The notes: generated by a model from the letters alone, not told the origin. Shown: positions 1 through 8,694, counted from the stretch's first letter. The stretch: 29,878 nt of DNA from Candidatus Altarchaeota archaeon (GCA_018897475.1 JAHIKS010000014.1:1-29878); one strand, 5' to 3'. Made by a program: numbers and translations.

Positions 1-276
1 ATCCCCTTTAAGCTCATAGCCGTTGCCGTATGGGCCCCTGACTCCGACGAAGGAGCCCTTCTTTGCCTTGCAGAGTTCCCTAGTGAAGGGCCCGACGTCT
101 TTTACGGTGATTTCGATGCTGCCTTCCAGTCTGCTGATGCCGAAGGGCTTCTCCCCAATGGAGGGCAGCCAGACCATGACGAATTGCCCGGGTTCAGAAT
201 CAAGCACTATGTCTAGAACGAGTGTATTTGTGGAGGGGTTTTCCTTCCTGACATCAAGGATTTTGACCGTCTCCAT
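1..276 (-). CDS. pyrK: Dihydroorotate dehydrogenase electron-transfer subunit, PyrK-like (partial, N-terminal 92 residues)
   Basis: Only the first 92 codons are present; the gene runs off the left edge. Reading the minus strand from the ATG at 276 gives METVKILDVRKENPSTNT, then GQFVMVWLP, EKPFGIS and RGPYGNGYEL. These match the FAD-binding half of PyrK and the wider ferredoxin-reductase fold: a GQF strand, a (R/K)PFxIS flavin motif and a GPYGNG turn. PyrK carries FAD and a 2Fe-2S cluster and passes electrons between NAD and PyrD in pyrimidine synthesis. The cluster cysteines lie in the missing C-terminal half, so they cannot be checked. A minus-strand A/T-rich box around 298-308 sits about 26 bases before the ATG, fitting a leaderless message. 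The gene diverges from coaD. Another flavoprotein reductase of the same fold is possible. Confidence 0.8.
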   Translation of the reverse strand, partial: METVKILDVRKENPSTNTLVLDIVLDSEPGQFVMVWLPSIGEKPFGISRLEGSIEITVKDVGPFTRELCKAKKGSFVGVRGPYGNGYELKGD

Positions 277-281
277 TTTAA

Positions 282-289
282 TAAATATA
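282..289 (+). promoter_or_regulatory. TATA-like box for coaD-coaB
   Basis: The octamer taaatata lies in the divergent pyrK/coaD gap. A start of transcription about 26 bases on (near 312) leaves a leader of about 20 bases before the ATG at 334. This is one reason to prefer 334 over the upstream in-frame ATG at 292, which would lie ahead of the predicted transcript. Confidence 0.45.
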
Positions 290-333
290 GAATGAAGATA
301 TTAAGAAGAAATCTTACAATATTAAGAGCCAAG

Positions 334-789
334 ATGTTCAAGAAAGTGGTTATCGGCGGCACTTTTGATGTCATTCACGAGGGGCACAAGAAAATCCTGG
401 AGGCCGGCTTCCAGATATCGGACGCAGTGATTATCGGCCTGACATCGGATGAGTTTGCAAACAGGTTCAGGGCGGTAGAGACCTCTGCTTACGAGGAGAG
501 GAAGAAGAAACTGGAGGAACTGCTCAGGGGGTTTGGCAAGTCATATGAGATTATCAAGATTGACGATTCCTATGGAATTGCGACCATAGACCCGGCCATT
601 GATTGCATTGTCGTTAGCGAGGAGACGCTGCTTCGGGCGCAGGAGATTAATGCGGTAAGGTTCAAGAAGAGCATGGGGAAGCTGTCCATAATGGTCATTC
701 CGCTGGTTCTTGCCAAGGACGGAAAGCCGATTTCGGGAGAGAGGATATCGGGCAAGGAGATTGATTCTGAAGGCAAGCTGTTAAAATGA
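334..789 (+). CDS. coaD: Phosphopantetheine adenylyltransferase, archaeal type
   Basis: Transfers AMP from ATP to 4'-phosphopantetheine to make dephospho-CoA, the penultimate step of coenzyme A synthesis, in the cytosol. The 151-residue product opens FKKVVIGGTFDVIHEGHKK, the nucleotidyltransferase GGTFDxxHxGH signature (H15 and H18 with the start used here), followed by the family's SDAVIIGLTSDEFA stretch and a C-terminal ISGERI, the counterpart of the ISxxRI ATP-binding loop. Length is usual for the archaeal PPAT family. An in-frame ATG 42 bases upstream (292) would add a basic 14-residue tail lacking in the family, so 334 is preferred. The stop overlaps the start of coaB as ATGA (786-789), implying translational coupling in one CoA operon. 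Confidence 0.9.
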   Translation: MFKKVVIGGTFDVIHEGHKKILEAGFQISDAVIIGLTSDEFANRFRAVETSAYEERKKKLEELLRGFGKSYEIIKIDDSYGIATIDPAIDCIVVSEETLLRAQEINAVRFKKSMGKLSIMVIPLVLAKDGKPISGERISGKEIDSEGKLLK

Positions 790-1433
790 GGGTTCTTATA
801 ACCATGGGCCCTACCCGGGAGCCCATAGATTCCGTGCGGTTCATAAGCAATGCCAGCTCCGGGAAGATGGGTCTGGCGCTGGCAAAGGAGGGGAAAAAGA
901 GAGGGCATGAAGTGGTGGTGGTTTCTGGGCCGGTTGGAGTTGAAATTCCTGATGAAATTAAAGTCATAAATGTCAAAACCGCTGAGGAGATGGTGAATTC
1001 TACCCTGGGGGAGCTGAGGGGGGGCTATGACCTGATGATTTCTGCTGCCGCTATTGCGGATTATTCTCCTGAGGAGCTGAGGGAGGGCAAGATGGATTCC
1101 AGCAAGGAGGTTGTGCTGAGGCTGAAGCCCACCCCCAAGTTGACAAGGCTTGCGAGGGAGAAATTCCCCGGGCTGTTCATAGTTGCTTTCAAGGCGGAAG
1201 TCAACCTGCCGGAGGAGGAGCTCCTGGAGCGGGCAGGGAAGAAGCTGACCGAAGAGAATCTGAATCTGGTGGTTGCGAACGACATAGGAAGGAATATTTT
1301 TGGGAGTGAAAAGACAGAGGTGTGGATTCTGGACGGCAAAGAGGTCAGGCATGTTCCAACGGCTGATAAAGCCTCAATAGCCGGGGATATATGGAATGCG
1401 ATTGAAGCGGCCATGCCTTTTTTTACTCACTAA
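786..1433 (+). CDS. coaB: Phosphopantothenate-cysteine ligase, stand-alone CoaB domain
   Basis: Joins cysteine to 4'-phosphopantothenate, the step before decarboxylation in CoA synthesis. The 215-residue product matches the DNA/pantothenate metabolism (DFP) ligase domain: GPTREPIDSVRFISNASSGK at the N-terminus binds nucleotide, followed by AAAIADY, LKPTPKL with its conserved lysine, VVANDI and FGSEKTEVWIL. In many archaea and bacteria this domain is fused behind the CoaC flavin decarboxylase; here only the ligase half is present and there is no room for CoaC before it, because the start overlaps coaD by four bases. CoaC is therefore either encoded elsewhere or absent. The domain call is firm; the substrate is inferred from family and from the coaD neighbour. 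Confidence 0.88.
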   Translation: MRVLITMGPTREPIDSVRFISNASSGKMGLALAKEGKKRGHEVVVVSGPVGVEIPDEIKVINVKTAEEMVNSTLGELRGGYDLMISAAAIADYSPEELREGKMDSSKEVVLRLKPTPKLTRLAREKFPGLFIVAFKAEVNLPEEELLERAGKKLTEENLNLVVANDIGRNIFGSEKTEVWILDGKEVRHVPTADKASIAGDIWNAIEAAMPFFTH

Positions 1434-1443
1434 AAACTAAAGG

Positions 1444-1449
1444 TATAAA
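1444..1449 (+). promoter_or_regulatory. TATA-like box for the antiporter gene
   Basis: The hexamer tataaa in the 38-base gap after coaB is centred about 26 bases before the ATG at 1472. This predicts a leaderless transcript starting at or next to the start codon. No Shine-Dalgarno-like sequence precedes the ATG. Confidence 0.5.
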
Positions 1450-1471
1450 CGGGACGTTGACATAAAATAAT

Positions 1472-3274
1472 ATGGAAATATCGGGCGCTTTAATCCTTTG
1501 GGACCTGGGCATCATAGTACTTACTGCAACATTACTCGGCCTGATCGCAAGAGTGCTTAAACAGCCGCTGATACTTGCGTATGTGGTCGCAGGCGTACTT
1601 ATAGGTCCCGCTGCCTTTCGTCTTATCACCAGCGGCCATATGATTTCAACCTTCGCCGAGATGGGGATTGCGTTCCTCCTTTTCATGGTCGGGCTGGAGC
1701 TTGACCTGTCCAGGCTTAAGCAGGTCGGCAGGGTCTCGGTCCTCTGCGGGCTTGGTCAGATTGCAATAACATTCGTTTTTGGATTCCTGCTTTCCACCCT
1801 GTTGGGGTTCCAGCAGCTGGAGTCTTTCTATATCGCTTTCATCCTGACCATCAGCAGCACAATGGTTGTCATTAAGCTTCTCTCGGACAAGAACGAGCTT
1901 GACACACTGCACGGGAAGATAGCGTTGGGAATTCTTCTTGTCCAGGACATAGTGACTATCCTGGTTCTGGCCCTGCTGACGAACATCGGTTCTCTGTCTC
2001 TATCCACTGTAGCCGACCCGCTCCTGAAGGGCCTTGGCCTGGTATCCATAGCGATAGTCGCGGGGGTGTATGTAACGCCATTTCTTCTCAGGTACATAGC
2101 CAGGTCCATAGAGCTTCTGTTCCTGTTTGCGCTTTCATGGTGCTTTGTATTTGCCGCATCATCCTTCGTCCTGGGGCTCTCAATCGGGGTGGGGGCATTC
2201 CTCGCTGGGCTCAGCCTTGCAGCGTTCCCCTACAACATCGAGATTATAGGCCGGATAAAGTCGCTCCGGGACTTCTTTGCCACTATATTCTTCGTTTCGC
2301 TGGGGATGCAGATTCCGGCACATCTAGTATTCCTGCCGGAGGCAATAATATTCTCCCTCTTCGTGCTGCTTGGAAACATCCTGATTGTCCTTCTGATAGT
2401 GACCCTTTTGGGCTACAAGAAGAGGACGTCCTTCCTCTCGGCCCTCTACCTGGCACAGATAAGCGAATTCTCCCTCATAATGGCGAGCGAGGGGCTGAGG
2501 CTTGGGCACATATCATATGACGTTTTCTCGATGATTATCTTCATAGGAGTGACAACGATTACCATAAGCTCCTACTTCATAATCCACGGCCCCGAGATAT
2601 ACAGGAGAATGTCTCCCGTTCTGAGGGTAATCGACAGAATCTCCAAGGACAAGGAGCTTGAACATTTACCTAAGGGGCATAAGAACCACGTAATCGTCTT
2701 CGGATGCAAGAGGATGGGCTATAAGATAGTCAGAACGCTGCAGAAATTCAGAAGGGACTTCCTGGTTGTTGATATAAACCCCGATGTCATAGACTCGCTT
2801 ATCTGCCAGACCATTTCATGCATTTACGGGGATATCGGAGATTTCGAAATCCTCGATAGGATAAATTTGAAGAATGCGGACGCTGTTATCTCAACGGTCC
2901 CTGACCAGAAGGATAATCTCTTTATGATTGATGAGATAAAGAGGGTTAATGCTGATGCCCTTATTGTAGTTACATCAGATGACCTTGATGGTGCACTCAG
3001 GCTCTACAATGCCGGGGCGGATTATGTAATGCTGCCAAGAATGCTGGCCGGGGATGCAATATCTGAGTTCATGGAGAGGCACATGAAGTGTGGCGACAAG
3101 AGAGTACTTGGGGAACATATGAAGTGCAGGAAAAGGCTGGACCAGATAAAGAGTGAGCATATAATGAGGCTTGAGGAGATAAAGAGGGACGAACTCCTGA
3201 GGAAGTACGAGCCGTCATTCCTGAAAGCCCTTGAGAAGAAATTTGACAGGGGGCGCGACCACAAGGAATATTAA
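1472..3274 (+). CDS. CPA2-family cation/proton antiporter with C-terminal RCK (TrkA-N) domain
   Basis: Predicted inner-membrane exchanger of monovalent cations (K+ or Na+) for protons, related to KefB/KefC and NapA. Residues 1 to about 375 form roughly a dozen hydrophobic segments. The second half of the membrane domain start is marked by LLVQDIVTILVL (Q158-D159), the QD pair of Kef-like transporters. Residues about 404-540 are an RCK/TrkA-N regulatory domain with HVIVFGCKRMGYKIV, an acidic VVDINPD strand end and a DADAVIST-like core. The dinucleotide loop reads GCKRMG, lacking the middle glycine of GxGxxG, so ligand binding may differ. The last 60 residues are charged and probably helical. 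It stands alone with its own promoter. The transported ion cannot be read from sequence. Confidence 0.88.
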   Translation: MEISGALILWDLGIIVLTATLLGLIARVLKQPLILAYVVAGVLIGPAAFRLITSGHMISTFAEMGIAFLLFMVGLELDLSRLKQVGRVSVLCGLGQIAITFVFGFLLSTLLGFQQLESFYIAFILTISSTMVVIKLLSDKNELDTLHGKIALGILLVQDIVTILVLALLTNIGSLSLSTVADPLLKGLGLVSIAIVAGVYVTPFLLRYIARSIELLFLFALSWCFVFAASSFVLGLSIGVGAFLAGLSLAAFPYNIEIIGRIKSLRDFFATIFFVSLGMQIPAHLVFLPEAIIFSLFVLLGNILIVLLIVTLLGYKKRTSFLSALYLAQISEFSLIMASEGLRLGHISYDVFSMIIFIGVTTITISSYFIIHGPEIYRRMSPVLRVIDRISKDKELEHLPKGHKNHVIVFGCKRMGYKIVRTLQKFRRDFLVVDINPDVIDSLICQTISCIYGDIGDFEILDRINLKNADAVISTVPDQKDNLFMIDEIKRVNADALIVVTSDDLDGALRLYNAGADYVMLPRMLAGDAISEFMERHMKCGDKRVLGEHMKCRKRLDQIKSEHIMRLEEIKRDELLRKYEPSFLKALEKKFDRGRDHKEY

Positions 3275-3275
3275 T
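3268..3275 (+). promoter_or_regulatory. TATA-like box for the pilin-like secreted protein gene
   Basis: The octamer atattaat overlaps the end of the antiporter gene and is centred about 26 bases before the ATG at 3298, again fitting a leaderless start. Confidence 0.4.
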
Positions 3276-3297
3276 CCCGTACTACCATATTTAACTG

Positions 3298-4374
3298 ATG
3301 GACAACAGGGGATACATATTCACTCTGGTTACTGTAATCATGTCTTTGCTTTTGGTATCACTTTACTCCTTCTATGTCGAGTCATCTGAGCCTGGCTTAG
3401 AGGGCCTTGTGAACAGGGTCGGCACCGATGAGCTGCACTACTTTGTCGAAAGCCTGAAGAAGGACTTTGGAAGGGCGATGGAAACATCAGCGAGAAAATC
3501 AGCGGCCTATGCGACGAGCTGGATAATGAATTCCTCCCTGAATCTGACCGGCTATGTGATGCATAACTGCACCGCCTTCAACTACTCCAATTATGCAAAC
3601 GATTCGCAGGCCGCAATGGCGGAGCTTATGCTCTGCGGAACACTGGAAGGGAATATAGTGCCGGGCATGGAGAACCATACCCTCCCCAACTGGACCGCGA
3701 GAGTGGAATCCCAGTACCGCGAATACGGCATCGAGGCCGATGTAGTAAATCTCACCCTGGCCATGTACGACTCATGGAATTTTGCAGCCATTGCACTGGT
3801 TAGGATTTCCGCCAATAACCGGGTAGCATACTACCAGAACAATGACACCCTAGTTTCCATTGTGTCAATAACGGGCCTTGAGGACCCCCTATATTATCTC
3901 AGAACAGGGGAGCCTGATATACTGCCGAAATTCCAGGCCTGCCAGATTCCTGCCACCGTTATCGGGGAAACCATCAACGGCTGGATTGATTCCGCGTGCT
4001 ACATCAAATCAAACAACACATATGAGGGGCCGTCGTTCTTTGACAGGATGGACGGGAATTCAACCCTGACCAGCAAATACTCGTCACAGTCGCTTGAGTA
4101 TTTCGGCAGCAATGAGATTGGCCTTGAGAGCTTCGCCGACATATACCGCTTCTGGATGCACGACGTTACTGTTGACAACAGCTATTCGTGGGTTGATTAC
4201 CTCTACTGGAATTCAACAGGGGGTGCATGCTGCGTCGATGGTACGAGAAATTACACCGAGACATACCCGGATTCCGACCTTTCCTTCAAAATAGACCAGA
4301 AGCACGTGGATAAGTACGGCATAGTTGGAGCAAAATGTGGAGAATCTTTGGACTGTGATTTAATACAATATTGA
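3298..4374 (+). CDS. Secreted, sequon-rich protein with pilin-like N-terminal membrane helix
   Basis: Function unknown. The N-terminus MDNRGYIFTLVTVIMSLLLV resembles archaeal pseudopilin-like proteins: a short polar head with RGYIFT, then one hydrophobic helix (residues about 6-26), with no standard signal-peptidase I site. The remaining 330 residues are polar and contain 13 N-x-S/T sequons (for example NCT, NYS, NHT, NWT, NNT and NST), so an N-glycosylated extracellular domain is likely. Cysteines occur in clusters (GGACCVDG and KCGESLDCD), suggesting disulfides. The start is supported by the TATA-like box at 3268-3275. It lies convergent to the large propeller protein and about 4 kb from a TadA-like ATPase, so a surface-structure role is plausible but is inference. 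It could equally be a plain membrane-anchored surface protein. Confidence 0.75.
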   Translation: MDNRGYIFTLVTVIMSLLLVSLYSFYVESSEPGLEGLVNRVGTDELHYFVESLKKDFGRAMETSARKSAAYATSWIMNSSLNLTGYVMHNCTAFNYSNYANDSQAAMAELMLCGTLEGNIVPGMENHTLPNWTARVESQYREYGIEADVVNLTLAMYDSWNFAAIALVRISANNRVAYYQNNDTLVSIVSITGLEDPLYYLRTGEPDILPKFQACQIPATVIGETINGWIDSACYIKSNNTYEGPSFFDRMDGNSTLTSKYSSQSLEYFGSNEIGLESFADIYRFWMHDVTVDNSYSWVDYLYWNSTGGACCVDGTRNYTETYPDSDLSFKIDQKHVDKYGIVGAKCGESLDCDLIQY

Positions 4375-4409
4375 TGACATGTAATTTCAGGATATTATCC
4401 TATGTTGAT

Positions 4410-7400
4410 CTAGGTAATCTCCGTGCTAATCCCTTCCTCAACATCCGTGATAATATCTATAACATGCAACCCAGACAATACCTCCTTTTCACCACCCACT
4501 ATTATCATCGTCTCATTCTTCTTCATATTGTAGTTGGCTAGTTCTAAGTCCTGATGTTCCATATGAATACGTTCTTCAAATATCTTTACTTCCCCCTGCT
4601 TTTTTATTGTTATGTACCTTTCCCAGTTGTGTTCATACTCAATTTTAATCTTATCCCCAGCAACATAGTACTCGGCACCTATCAGCTGAATACTGGTCGT
4701 AGAACTAGCACCCGGCTGATCTTCTTTATCGTACTCTATCTCAAGGAGTAATCTATTGTCTGCATCGTCAGTCAAAGTGTAAAGTTGTCCCTCGTCTATA
4801 CAAGCTTTTTTATTCGCGCTTTCTTTCAAGCAGATTTCTTCGTGAGAGACATCAACATCATCATCCAAGTTGTCTATCCCCTCAACTATCAAATCTCCAG
4901 AATCAGGATCATAACTTATGTGAGCTTCTGGAGGCGAATTATCAACGATAACCAGAGCAACGGCTTCATTCTCATCATCGAGTTCATCGATACCTTTAAG
5001 TTTAATTGTATGTAGACCATCAGTATACGTTGTGGTATCCCATAAATAGGGTACTGAGTTGGCGACCTCCATACCATCGATATTCAGAATCACATCCTTC
5101 AGATTTAAGTCAGTAACATTCCCACTTATCCAAACCGTTCCACTCACAAAGGCAGAGGGCAAATCGAGCCAGACCTCTGGTGGCTGATTAATTACTCTGA
5201 GAGACGCGTAACCCTCCGATTCCATATAAGCATCATCGCCCTCATAGATGGCTGAGATCGTATGTAAACCTATACTTGCATCCTCAGGTACATGGTACTG
5301 GAGATTTGCCTCTCCCTCTTCATTAGTTATTGATTGTCCGATGGTTTCTTCATCTACCCTAAAGATTATAGTCCTATCCTCCAAGGCTTTATCAAGAGAC
5401 ATTGATGTTGCATTTAACGTTACCCATTCATCATTTATGGCATAAACATCTGAAACAAATAATGCCGTTGGAAGTTTTGATATGTCGTGTTCATATACTA
5501 CAGAGCCAAGTGCCTCTTCAATTGCTGTTGAAACATCTGTACCACTCCTTACTTTCTCATTTACGTCCTTTTCTATCTCATCAAAGTTCAGGTTATAATA
5601 ATCCCTGTTGCCAATATCTGTTTTTACTGTATCAATTCTGTAGGTAACTCCCTTTATCAGATCATAGCCACTGACATTGAATATCATTATCGGCCTTGAA
5701 ATGGTCATATTGTAACTGCCATCATCAGTCCCATTCAGAATCAATATGAATTTGTCAGTGGTTGTAGGCACTATCAACCTCTTTGTATCATTAATCAAGA
5801 GGTACTGCGATTGTGGAACCTCCAGATCAATGCCTCCAAGAGTATTTGGACCTACATGTCTGCCATTTTCATCATAAAGATGAATGTCCACCGGCGAGTA
5901 AACTGTTATCTCTGTAAGGCTCCAGTATCCCTGCCAGCTGTCAATACTGAGCAGAGTACCATTGAGTGCACATATATAACAAGGTATTTTCATCTCCTCA
6001 CAGGGCATGTCCAGTTCAGTCAGATTGAAGCATAGCTCATAGTTAATCACTATGGGGGAGGTGGCTATTCTTATAACGGGACTTAAATAATCCAGGTCTT
6101 CATATACTACATAGTTTCCGGAAGGATTTGGAAATATAGACTCCAGTTGATCGCCACTTCCAAAGTCCACTAGTGGATTAACAGCTTCTCCTATGACTGT
6201 AATATCTTCCATAGTGGGTGTTGGTAATGATGCACTTATGTCAGAGCAATCAAGAAGACAAACTTCCCCATCAATGAGAGCATTTAGCTCAGCATTGGAT
6301 TCTGTTTCACCTGCAGATGCCGTTGCTTGTGGCTCTCCAAATTTAAATTTGACTCCCGCAGATGCCGAAGGGTCTACTTCGACATTTGCTGTGATAGTTC
6401 CCTCAAAGCTGATTAATTCCAGATCAATATCCTCCTCTTTGCTATAGCCAATAGTTTTCACAGGCAGTCCGATGCCAATCGCACAGGTAAGTTCCTCCGG
6501 GAGGGTATCTCCAAATTCGTCGTCATTCGCATCATAGTACTTTATGAAATCCCCCTGACAGTTACCTCCCTCCTCGATTCCGGGCCCGATTACTCTTCCT
6601 CCGAATTTTGTAGCGATTATGGCTTTGTTGGTTTCCTCTTCGTATTCGATAGGTGCTTGGGAGTAGATGCCATCCAGATTTATGGAGAACTCAGAGGCCT
6701 CCAATAGCTCTTCCAGAAAATCCTCTAGGTCCTCACCAACGAAAGGTATATCTTTCATCCATTCGTCAATGCTTTCTATCTCAAGTTCGGGATAGTAGAT
6801 GCCCTTAACTGATGTATCGCTATCGTACCATGTATTGGTGTCAACCCCTATTTCGGGGCCTATAATGGCAGCTGAGCAGGGATATAATGCAGGAGCAGAG
6901 GTAGAGATACGGTTTATCCATGTGTTGCCATCCTCTAGGTCAAGATAACAATCCCTAAGATCATCTGGGGATAGTGCATCATCATCATAATCGTAATACT
7001 CCTCATAAAAGTCATAATTGGCCCTGTAGTTAAGGTGCTGGAGTAGGGTCTGCTGGGCGTTTAATGGACAGGTTGAGACGGTAATTGTCTTGTTAGCTAT
7101 GTTATTTTCCTCATCTAATTCATCGATATCATTATCTGGGTCCACTACTACATAGATGCCATGGGCTCCGGGGGTAGCAGTCCACTCAACCTGTACAACT
7201 CCAGTTCCATCTGCAGGGATGGAATCTACCACTTGATCGTCTTCAATTTGGATTCCACCCCCATCTGGGTTACCATCAAAGAATCTAATAATAATAACGG
7301 CATCTGAAGCGTCGGCATCTCCAACATTGTGAATTGTTGCAGTTACTGTCACTGTTTCTCCTTTTGATGGTGTAGGGTTTGAGAAGGAGATGTCTGATGG

Positions 7401-8528
7401 GGTGACGGTTAGGTCCGGAGTAGTTAAGGTTGTGTATCTACCAAATGCATAAACTTTATCATCAAAAGATCCAATAAGTAACATACCATCTGCAATAGCA
7501 GGGGATGACCACCATATGCTCCCCATATGATAACTCCAGATGAGTTCACCTGTAGATTGATTTAATGCATGCATGTTGCCATTATCTGAACCCATAAACA
7601 CCATGCCATCGGCAACGGCTGGGGAGGGACTCATATAACCGCCCATATAATGACTCCAGATGAGTTCACCTGTGGATTGATTCAGTGCGTATATGTTGCC
7701 ATTAGTTGACCCTACAAATACTACACCATTAGCAATAGCTGGGGAGGAATATATCTTACCCCCTAATAATTTGTTCCAAATAATGTCACCTGTGGATTGG
7801 TTTAGTGCATAGAAACCACCACCCTTAGAGCCTATAAACACCATGCCATCGGCAACGGCTGGGGATGAGGGAGAGAGATAATCTCCGATATAACGACTCC
7901 AGATAAGTTCTCCAGTGAATTGATTTAGTGCATAGATATTATGACTCCAGCTACCTATAAACACCATACCATCGGCAACAACTGGAGAGGCATCTGTTCT
8001 ACCAATGCCGTAACTCCAGATAAGTTCTCCAGTGAATTGATTTAATGCATAGATATTTTTATCATGAGTGCCAAAAAACACCATGCCATCGGCAACAGCT
8101 GGGGAAGAGAATGTCCAATCACCAAATGTGAATGTCCAGATAAGTTCTCCAGTGGATTGGTTTAGTGCATAGGCCGTAGTTGTTCTAGGAGTCACAAACA
8201 CCATACCATCGGCAACGGCTGGGGAAGACTCTATATTGCCACCGGTGTAATAACTCCAGATAAGCTCACCATTGGATTGATTTAGTGCATAAATTTTACC
8301 GTCAAATTTCTCTCCATTAGAACCTATAAACACCATGCCATCGGCAACGGCTGGAGATGATTGCACAGCACCATCAGTTGTATATGTCCATAATGTCTGA
8401 TTGGTTTTTGGTGCAATATCAGTTGTATAACCCGTATTCTTCAAATCATGGTGAAACATCGGCCAATTTGATGCTGAAACCATTGGCATTAATAGGAGGA
8501 ATACTAGAATTGATAGTTTGAATTTCAT
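4410..8528 (-). CDS. Large secreted PQQ-like beta-propeller / CARDB / Ig-like surface protein
   Basis: A 1372-residue extracellular protein. Residues 1-20 are a classical signal peptide (MKFKLSILVFLLLMPMVSAS), followed by NWPMFHHDLKNTGYT, the usual lead-in to PQQ-type propellers. Residues about 43-364 hold eight blades of about 40 residues with consensus SSPAVADGMVFIGS and IYALNQSTGELIWS. Residues 371-487 are a CARDB-type adhesion module (DLTVTPSDI, GETVTVTATIHNVGD, DELDEENN). Residues about 488-1000 are acidic and not recognised. The last third has Ig-like sections (ENQPPE/NSPPEAHI-type linkers, EGDDAYMES). No C-terminal membrane anchor or sorting signal is visible. The role is probably cell-surface binding; PQQ or enzyme activity is not implied, because such propellers are often structural. 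Base composition is A/T-richer than the flanking genes, hinting at acquisition. Confidence 0.85.
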   Translation of the reverse strand: MKFKLSILVFLLLMPMVSASNWPMFHHDLKNTGYTTDIAPKTNQTLWTYTTDGAVQSSPAVADGMVFIGSNGEKFDGKIYALNQSNGELIWSYYTGGNIESSPAVADGMVFVTPRTTTAYALNQSTGELIWTFTFGDWTFSSPAVADGMVFFGTHDKNIYALNQFTGELIWSYGIGRTDASPVVADGMVFIGSWSHNIYALNQFTGELIWSRYIGDYLSPSSPAVADGMVFIGSKGGGFYALNQSTGDIIWNKLLGGKIYSSPAIANGVVFVGSTNGNIYALNQSTGELIWSHYMGGYMSPSPAVADGMVFMGSDNGNMHALNQSTGELIWSYHMGSIWWSSPAIADGMLLIGSFDDKVYAFGRYTTLTTPDLTVTPSDISFSNPTPSKGETVTVTATIHNVGDADASDAVIIIRFFDGNPDGGGIQIEDDQVVDSIPADGTGVVQVEWTATPGAHGIYVVVDPDNDIDELDEENNIANKTITVSTCPLNAQQTLLQHLNYRANYDFYEEYYDYDDDALSPDDLRDCYLDLEDGNTWINRISTSAPALYPCSAAIIGPEIGVDTNTWYDSDTSVKGIYYPELEIESIDEWMKDIPFVGEDLEDFLEELLEASEFSINLDGIYSQAPIEYEEETNKAIIATKFGGRVIGPGIEEGGNCQGDFIKYYDANDDEFGDTLPEELTCAIGIGLPVKTIGYSKEEDIDLELISFEGTITANVEVDPSASAGVKFKFGEPQATASAGETESNAELNALIDGEVCLLDCSDISASLPTPTMEDITVIGEAVNPLVDFGSGDQLESIFPNPSGNYVVYEDLDYLSPVIRIATSPIVINYELCFNLTELDMPCEEMKIPCYICALNGTLLSIDSWQGYWSLTEITVYSPVDIHLYDENGRHVGPNTLGGIDLEVPQSQYLLINDTKRLIVPTTTDKFILILNGTDDGSYNMTISRPIMIFNVSGYDLIKGVTYRIDTVKTDIGNRDYYNLNFDEIEKDVNEKVRSGTDVSTAIEEALGSVVYEHDISKLPTALFVSDVYAINDEWVTLNATSMSLDKALEDRTIIFRVDEETIGQSITNEEGEANLQYHVPEDASIGLHTISAIYEGDDAYMESEGYASLRVINQPPEVWLDLPSAFVSGTVWISGNVTDLNLKDVILNIDGMEVANSVPYLWDTTTYTDGLHTIKLKGIDELDDENEAVALVIVDNSPPEAHISYDPDSGDLIVEGIDNLDDDVDVSHEEICLKESANKKACIDEGQLYTLTDDADNRLLLEIEYDKEDQPGASSTTSIQLIGAEYYVAGDKIKIEYEHNWERYITIKKQGEVKIFEERIHMEHQDLELANYNMKKNETMIIVGGEKEVLSGLHVIDIITDVEEGISTEIT
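7437..8402 (-). repeat. Eight tandem blade-coding repeats of about 120 bases
   Basis: Within the large secreted gene, eight units of roughly 115-125 bases repeat with long near-identical stretches, such as accatgccatcggcaac and agttctccagtgaattgatt on the plus strand. Similarity at the DNA level, not only the protein level, indicates recent unit duplication or gene conversion. Units 3 and 4 share the ALNQFTGELIWS variant, as if one was copied from the other. Confidence 0.85.
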
Positions 8529-8569
8529 CTTTTAGATAGGCATTTCATAATTATTATGGTATTGAGGGT

Positions 8570-8577
8570 TATAAATT
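8570..8577 (-). promoter_or_regulatory. TATA-like box for the large secreted protein
   Basis: Read on the minus strand this is atttataa, centred 46 bases before the ATG at 8528, predicting a leader of about 20 bases. It lies within the divergent gap shared with the ATPase gene. Confidence 0.4.
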
Positions 8578-8581
8578 CTGT

Positions 8582-8605
8582 ATCCGGATAGAACAATCCG
8601 GATAG
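8582..8605. promoter_or_regulatory. Direct repeat of a palindromic 8-mer in the divergent gap (possible operator)
   Basis: The ten bases atccggatag occur at 8582-8591 and again at 8596-8605, a 14-base period. The core atccggat is its own reverse complement. The pair lies between the two divergent TATA-like boxes, just upstream of the minus-strand one. A regulator site is possible, but no function is shown. Confidence 0.35.
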
Positions 8606-8656
8606 GATTGTGAAGAACCCCTAACTTGCAGCCTTGTGAACTACCCCTGAGATTTA

Positions 8657-8664
8657 TTTATATA
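8657..8664 (+). promoter_or_regulatory. TATA-like box for the secretion ATPase gene
   Basis: The octamer tttatata in an A/T-rich run is centred about 34 bases before the ATG at 8695, giving a predicted leader of about 8 bases. This is the closest match to the archaeal TATA consensus in the window. Confidence 0.55.
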
Positions 8665-8694
8665 TAGTTAGAATAAAAAGAATTAATAGGTCAG

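Noticed and set aside
23..295. Open frame on plus over the start of pyrK
   Set aside because: It mirrors the minus-strand PyrK coding sequence, has no promoter of its own and shows a composition typical of an antisense shadow.
2679..2733. Antiporter RCK domain as a degraded gene because GxGxxG reads GCKRMG
   Set aside because: The frame is intact and, as far as I recall, related archaeal antiporters carry similar loops. Treated as a variant, not a pseudogene.
4389..4401. Short dyad aggatattatcct between the convergent surface genes
   Set aside because: Five-base arms are expected by chance, and no T-run follows. Not enough for a terminator.
7437..8402. CRISPR array suggested by regularly spaced repeats
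   Set aside because: The repeats are in frame, about 120 bases long, and encode propeller blades. No short repeat-spacer structure is present anywhere in the window.
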